Shown here piece by piece: positions 57,781-63,475 of a stretch of 63,475 nt of DNA; position 1 is the stretch's first letter, and each line of letters begins with the position of its first letter. The notes beneath the pieces were generated by a model. The model had not been told where the DNA came from. It saw only the letters and a program-made list of their open reading frames with translations, and ran no database searches. Made by a program: the position numbers and the translations under genes. Source of the DNA: Heliocybe sulcata. Its lineage: Eukaryota; Basidiomycota; Agaricomycetes; Gloeophyllales; Gloeophyllaceae. The stretch is from positions 488,198 through 551,672 of the forward strand of contig ML213523.1 of NCBI GenBank assembly GCA_004369045.1, read 5' to 3'.

Positions 57781-58761
57781 GCATAAGGCATAGGGACAAG
57801 ATGGGTATCGATAAGAACATCGCGCTCGTTCCTCGGTCCATCTAGGAAGAGTTTGCATCAGACTTGCATTACCTAGTGTACAAGAAGGCCGATGTTTGCC
57901 TGTCGTAGTATATGGACCTCTTTGAGGCCTGAGGACGCTGAGGGCGAGATAGCTGGTAAGAACTCGAAGGAGAAAAGCACGAAGAGAAATGAATCATACC
58001 TCGGAAAGGACCGCGAAGGACCAGGAACGAGCGCTGAGCGCCAGCCCTAATACTGGCCCGTGCGTCAACATAGCAGACCCTCGCTTGCCATTGTTCTGCC
58101 AAATGCAGTACAGCGCCAGGCGTAGGCGTTTGCAATACGCCTCGTTTCTGCGGCACGTTGGTGGCGAAGAAGGCCTTAACAGCCTCGCGGACTGCCTCCG
58201 TGGGATCGCTTGCACAGCATTTCGTAATGACGATCGCTGCCCTAAATGGGCTTCAATGCTAATTATAGGAGATGTGGCGAGCACCGTTAGACATGTTATA
58301 CGAGCGGGTCATCGTCTATGGTGAGGAATCTCTGGAATCATCAAAAACAATGGCCTATCGGACAGGCTGGAGGAAGAATAACATGTAAGATGGAACAGCA
58401 AGTCGATCGACCGGCACAGCTGTGCCGTGGCGAAAGGTCAAAGTGCAGGATCGCCTTCCTAGCACTTTGACATCAGGACAGAACCCACAAACCGTCCTTT
58501 GTGGCACCCACAAGGTATAAAAGCCGCCTACATTTCCCTCAATCCTGCCACCCACCAAGTTCGAGACTGTCATCTGCGTGTCTCTCCCAGCCCGATACAT
58601 CCCTTTGTGCATCAGACCTCTGCTGTATACTCGATCAACGCTCGATCATATCTCAACGCCACACCGCCAAATACGCTCGACACAGTACTCGCGCTCGACA
58701 CCAACCCGCAAGACCCGCGCTCGCACTAGTGATCTCGAATAACTCCACAAGTTAGACAGCC
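57331..58761. other. Spacer between zinc-finger copies 2 and 3
   Basis: 57331-57780 is the 3' flank of tandem unit 2, and 58000-58750 is the 5' flank of unit 3. No other gene was seen. Confidence 0.55.
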
Positions 58762-61090
58762 ATGTCCAATTCGACTTCGCCCAGCAATACGCCGACATCG
58801 CAAGCTGCAGACGACGCGTTGATGCCACCGAACGATAAAGCGGACACGGGCCACGCGTGGCTTGAACGGGACGAGGACCAGGTGCGCATCGTTCAATATA
58901 TGATGAATGGATACAGCCTTACATGATGCGTAGACGTCGCACCCAGTCGAAACCTCCATGCCGACGCCCACCCCTACTACAAGTCAACACCCGAGTGGTG
59001 CGACGGCACCGGACCCTTGGGACGCGATAGAGAAGTTCTGCACTGCCCTCTTTCCCCCTTCGACAGACACCTCACCCGACACATTATGGCCCGGAGCTGC
59101 GAGCGGCACCACGCTTTTGGACAGACCCTCGGATATCACGGGCACTCCATTCCAGTCGACACAGTCTAACTTCCCGACCATACCTACACAACAACCTGAA
59201 CCGTTCGCCGAGACGGTACCATTCACACTTGGGCCACAGGGCCAACCTCTGCCGTGGCCGGCGAACCTCACCATGACTGACTTTGAGTACAGCATGGTTA
59301 GTCCCGCCGACGATTTTCTGTATGGGCCAACCAACGAAGCAGTGGAACTCACTCACCACTCACACGAGGCGACACTTTTCCCGTTCCGCGCACCGATCCC
59401 TACATCCCGTCGCTCGGTAACACCACCTCATGTCTCTCCGCCTGCCGACGACGGAGACGACAATAATTATACACCCTCTGCAAGAGGAGATAAAACCATT
59501 GTGATCTCTGACGACGAGGACGGAGCTTCTCCAAGACCGTACGCGGGCGGGAAGAGCCAGCGTACCCCACTGTCGCACTCCCACCCACGAAGCGCTGATG
59601 GCAGGAGCGAAACTCGTCTCTTTTCCGCTACTCCGTACACTACGTCTCGTCCAGCTAGACGAGTTAGGTCTCCTCCACTCATGTTGGCGTCGACGCAGAG
59701 GAGCGCCACACCAGGACCTGGTTCTTCGACTCTTGTTCGTCGCCAAGAACCTCCCACAGTCACCCAGCAGATGGCGATGCCAGGCCATGGCCCCTCTACG
59801 CTAGCTGCTGCCTCTCACCCATCCACGTTGTTCGGATTTATTCGGCCCTATACCGGCGGCAAGGTCTCGCGGAACCTCGAGCTGCACCGCCAGACAGTAT
59901 ATCCGAAGTCCAAGCCGACTAAGAGCACGAAGGGTAAGGCCGACAAGGGCAAGAAACGCGCATCCGACGACGGGGATGAGGACTACGCACCTAAGGAGAA
60001 GACGAGCGGAAAACAGAAGGAGAAGACGACCGAGGTGCCGCAGCCTATCCTCGCGTTCGGCTTCGACATAGCGGACTACGACTTGTCCGAAAACGAGCCG
60101 CTCGTGACGAGGATGACGCGTTCGAGCGGCAACCACGCTTGTACGTCAGCCGTGCAGCTCGAGGACCTCGAGCCGGAGGCCGACCACACCCAGCTTGACG
60201 AGGACGAGGACAGTACCGACGATTACTATCCGAGTGGGGAAGAGCAAGATGGCAGCCGGTCGCCCAGTGCCTCCGGCGGCGGCAGCCACAAGCGTAATGT
60301 GTCGAAAGGCAAGACTACCGCCGCTACCAAGGAGAAGAAAGAGGAGACGAAGAAAAACCAGACGAAGTCAGCTCCCAACAGCTCCGAGCCCGCCCTCGAG
60401 CCGCTCCAGGTCACGCGCGACGGCATCACCGAATGGATCTGCCCGCACGACGGCTGTGATCAACGAACCACCTCAAAGGGCGACATGAGACGCCACCTGC
60501 AGTGCAAGAAGCACAAGGAGCCGGGGTGGTTGTGCAAGCGATGCGGCTGGTCGTTCACGCGCGACGACGCGCTGAAGCGGCATTGGAAAACGCGAGCGTG
60601 CCGCAGGGGCACGCGTAGCGTTAAGGAGCGCGATGGGACACCGGAGCATGATGACGAGGAGTAGGATGGTCTAGGGGAAGACGGTAGGGCGATAGGATGC
60701 AGTAGACAAGTGCGTCGAGGCGGACGGCGAGAGGAGGGGACGAGGGGGTCTTGAGATTTGGATACGGGCTTTTGTCTGCGCAAGTAGCCTTCTCCGGGTA
60801 TGATTTGCTGATGATTTTGGTTACATTCGGTATTGTTCGTCACGGCTGTAATTCACGTACCCATTGTGCTTCTCTGTTCCACCATTGTTCATTCTTCACG
60901 CGTGTAGTTTAGTTTTTTGCTTCGGTCTTCTTGTCTGCTCATACAATCTGATGTACTTGATATGGCCCCTGTCGTAATCTTTCTCAGTTCTTCAATTAAT
61001 CTTCTTAGATTCGAGCTTAAGCATCGACTCACCAAAGCCAAGGCAGAATGCGGGCGTCTCTCCCTTTAAGCACATTAATGGATGTCGGAG
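58000..61090. repeat. Tandem unit, copy 3
   Basis: Best-preserved unit of the tandem array, containing the only intact zinc-finger gene. Homology to unit 2 extends about 700 bp upstream and about 400 bp downstream of the gene. Confidence 0.85.
58762..60664 (+). CDS. C2H2 zinc-finger protein with long disordered head
   Basis: Two exons. Exon 1 ([20 protein letters not shown] to ERDEDQ) ends at 58881. The intron 58882-58933 ends in GTAG, and exon 2 begins [16 protein letters not shown] in frame. About 600 residues in all. Ser/Thr/Pro-rich low-complexity sequence follows, with repeated [19 protein letters not shown], a basic [20 protein letters not shown] segment, and an acidic [19 protein letters not shown] segment. 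Near the end are two C2H2-like fingers: [20 protein letters not shown] with His-Leu-Gln-Cys, and [20 protein letters not shown] ending in RAC. In both, the last ligand is Cys or His in a C2HC-like arrangement. A nuclear DNA-binding role is likely. It has two dead tandem relatives. Confidence 0.82.
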
Positions 61091-61331
61091 GGTAAGCCCG
61101 CACAACCGCTCGCCTTTTTGGGAAGTGTCCCGAAATAGCCCGGGTACCTTGATCTTGATGTAATCTCGGCTTCCACGTGCCGCGCCATGAGCAATTAATG
61201 CTAAGTCCGCCATGAGCATCGGAGACGGAAGCATATTTACTGTCTGTATATCGGCGTAGCATGCATAGCAAGCCGCAACCCAGCATAATATACTATAGAA
61301 CAAGCATGTAGTTCTGTGATAGATACCAAAG
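60665..61331. other. Spacer between zinc-finger gene and MULE
   Basis: 60665-61090 is the 3' flank of tandem unit 3. The rest is the 3' side of the MULE element. No terminal inverted repeat could be identified without the other end. Confidence 0.45.
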
Positions 61332-63475
61332 TTAATTCCATCCGTGAGAGTTGTGCCGCTTCTGAGCCTTCTCGGGCGACGCGCCAATAATGTCCGGCAT
61401 CCAGCTGCGTTTGGAAGATTGACTGTGCTGCTGAGAAGCCCGAGGCGGCATCACAGTCGCTGCCACGGCTGCTCCGTCCGTTGTATGAAATCCCGCAGTT
61501 GTTGTGCTGCCTGAACCGGAACTGGTCTCCCCAATCCAAACCCCGAGTATGTCGACGAACGGTTTAAGATTGTCGTGTATAGCCTTTGCATTTCGGCGGT
61601 CCTCAGGCTGCGGACTAACATCCTTAAGGTATTCCACCCACTCCCGGAATTTAGGCGCTATACGGGATACATCGAAGAAGACGCGGGCAACCGCCTGCGC
61701 ATCTATCCCCGCCTTCGAACTTAAGGCTTTGCTTGCATCAAGGTAATGGAGTTCATCGTCGCTGCTGTCCGTGGTGACGACGGGTTCGTCTTCCTCGGTG
61801 TCAGAGTCACTAGTACCGGGCCTCGGTAAGTCCTCCATTTCCCGGAGAACTTCCATTGCAGCGAGACTGGCCCGAGAGACTGGCCCCGCAGCTGGGATAG
61901 GCGGAGCAACCGGAGTTACGCCTTCCTCAGACTGCATTCGTCTATGCTGCACTGCAATGGCATCTGCCAGGCTTGTGGGCATCGGAATTTGCGGTAAATT
62001 GGCCATTGTCGGAGTCTGACGCAGGTCGTCAAGCCGCAGGAGACAGGCGCGAACATGCTTGCAGGCACCACCTCGAATGCTGAAGTCTGGGCAGGAGCAG
62101 TGTGCAGTCCCTGCAAAATCAAGCCGGACGGTGTACATGATGGGTTCAGGATCTGTCTCAGATGCCAGGGATGACCAGCACGAGAATGTGAGCCCACTCT
62201 CATCCATGCTCGGCGTGCTGACTTGCCACTCTTCAATTAGTCGTGCAGCTGCCTTGTCTCTCGACTCGTCCGGGCAAAGGTAGGCTACCAGCTTCAGATC
62301 CGCGGTACGCTGCCCTCTACTGTCTACCGGTTGCTTGACAATCTCTTGACCACCTGGCAGCCCTGCAATGAGCTCGTCAAGCCGCAGGTCTTCAGCAAAG
62401 TCAAACCGCCGCTGTTCGAAGATGGACGGTAAAATTCTCATGACGAGGAGCATTATGAGAATGTCTTCTCGAATGCGTCGGTTGCCGCGCTTCATATTCG
62501 GTAAGTATTTATTCTTGAATACACCATTGAATGACTCCAAATGATTGGTTGTTGTTAGGACCCCTTCTACTGGAATACCGAGGAGCTCCGAGGCATGCTG
62601 ACGGCCGAAGTCAGACCAGCTTTGCCATAGCTCCTCTCGCAACCAGTAATCTTCAAGATATCGAAGATGTTCGAGACCCTTCTCCGCAGGGCCACCATGG
62701 GTTGTATCGAGAAGACCCTGAAGACTTGTACGCTCCTTCGCAATGATTGCGCGCACATCATCAACAATTACCATGTGAATGAGGGCTTCCTCAAGTCGGG
62801 ATAGGCGGGCCCTGATATCCGCATGTGCAGGTGAGCTGCCTTTCACCGCTGCCTTCCGATGGTTCCTCCATGATTGCCTGAGATGGAATTTGCAGATCAA
62901 GAGGGATATCCCGGGGAAGATGCGAACGAGGGCATTCCATTCCTTGAGATCGGTATCGGTGATAGCCACTTTGGGTTCAAAGGCTTGGCCGTTCCGTGTT
63001 CCAAGTGAGTTCTTCCATTCCCGCAACATCTTCTCGATAATCTCCGTGTCATACCCGCCTGACATCTGATTGTTCCCGGTTGGTGCGGAGAACAGGAAAA
63101 AGGCTAAAGGTATGCCTTTCCGCTCCTTATTGAGGCCCATGACGATGAACAAGAGCATTTTCTTGACACAGATCCCGAATGTTCCATCGAGAAGAATTTG
63201 CGAAGAGTGGCCATATTGCCACGCCGCCTCCCGCATTTCCTCGGTTGCGATGCATATCTCGAAGCGGTCTTCCTTTTGGATCCTTGGTGAGTAATGGAAG
63301 ATCGCATTTGCAAGATGAATGTTATATTGAGGAGAATCAGGACTCAGCCACCGATGGATGTTCTCGTGCGCAGCGTATGTCACAGATACTCCTTCCATTC
63401 GATTATACTGACGATACAAGGATCGTGTATCACTGCTCTTGAGCTTCCAGCGATATGGCGAGCTCTTCAAGTCCA
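61332..63475 (-). mobile_element. MULE-type transposase (5' end beyond the window)
   Basis: One uninterrupted frame of more than 700 codons, open to the window edge, so the N-terminus is missing. It shows the MULE transposase pattern: SSQILLDGTFGI (first Asp), PKVAITDTDLKEW (second Asp), LLICKFHLRQSW (the C-x-x-H motif), and TTTNHLESFNGVFKNKYLP (catalytic Glu). Near the C-terminal third it has CSCPDFSIRGGACKHVRACL, a SWIM zinc finger (C-x-C...C-x-H), typical of this group. A Ser/Asp-rich tail follows. No stop or shift was seen, so the element may be active or recently so. Confidence 0.88.

Overview
This window is nuclear DNA of a basidiomycete fungus, most likely an Agaricomycete. Genes are split by many 45-70 nt GT-AG introns, several have short TATA boxes, and the gene content includes families typical of that class: DUF6533 seven-helix proteins, GH128 glucanase, short-intron GABA-permease-like transporters and a MULE transposase. 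No tRNA or rRNA gene was recognised. All exon structures were worked out by hand from open frames, splice signals and paralogue comparison.

Layout. (1) 0.1-9 kb: a DUF6533 membrane protein plus FAD monooxygenase unit is present twice. Both DUF6533 genes look intact, but the first monooxygenase survives only as a relic of about 165 bp. (2) 9.4-14.1 kb: a large Ser/Thr-rich single-pass surface protein. (3) 14.1-20.3 kb: gene-poor, with a complete non-autonomous hAT-like element (17-bp terminal inverted repeats, perfect 8-bp target duplication) and a decayed stretch of unknown identity. (4) 20.3-22.3 kb: a DUF1275 membrane protein and a DUF1989 protein. (5) 23.4-45 kb: two GABA/amino-acid permease genes, two GH128 genes and a 12-kb segment bracketed by 3.7-kb inverted duplicates. 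The 12 kb carries permease B, a permease relic, a dead NAD(P) transhydrogenase fragment, a small secreted repeat-peptide precursor, a small membrane protein, an INO80B/Ies2-like gene and a trypsin-like peptidase. The arrangement fits a chromosomal inversion made by staggered breaks. (6) 45.7-52.9 kb: an FHA tail-anchored protein (SLMAP/Far9-like, STRIPAK), a multi-helix membrane protein and an APH-type phosphotransferase. (7) 53-61 kb: three tandem copies of a disordered C2H2 zinc-finger gene, the first two broken and the third intact. (8) 61.3-63.5 kb: a MULE transposase running off the window end.

The most interesting item is the minus-strand gene at 35572-35979. It encodes a secreted precursor with four copies of the heptapeptide SYISTNW (the first is SYISTGW). 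Each copy is preceded by X-Pro dipeptides; the first two end at or just before a Lys-Arg site, the third at Lys-Arg, and the last does not. Each repeat sits in its own tiny phase-0 exon. The layout mirrors yeast alpha-factor precursors (Kex2 plus Ste13 processing), whereas the known basidiomycete mating pheromones are prenylated a-factor-type peptides.
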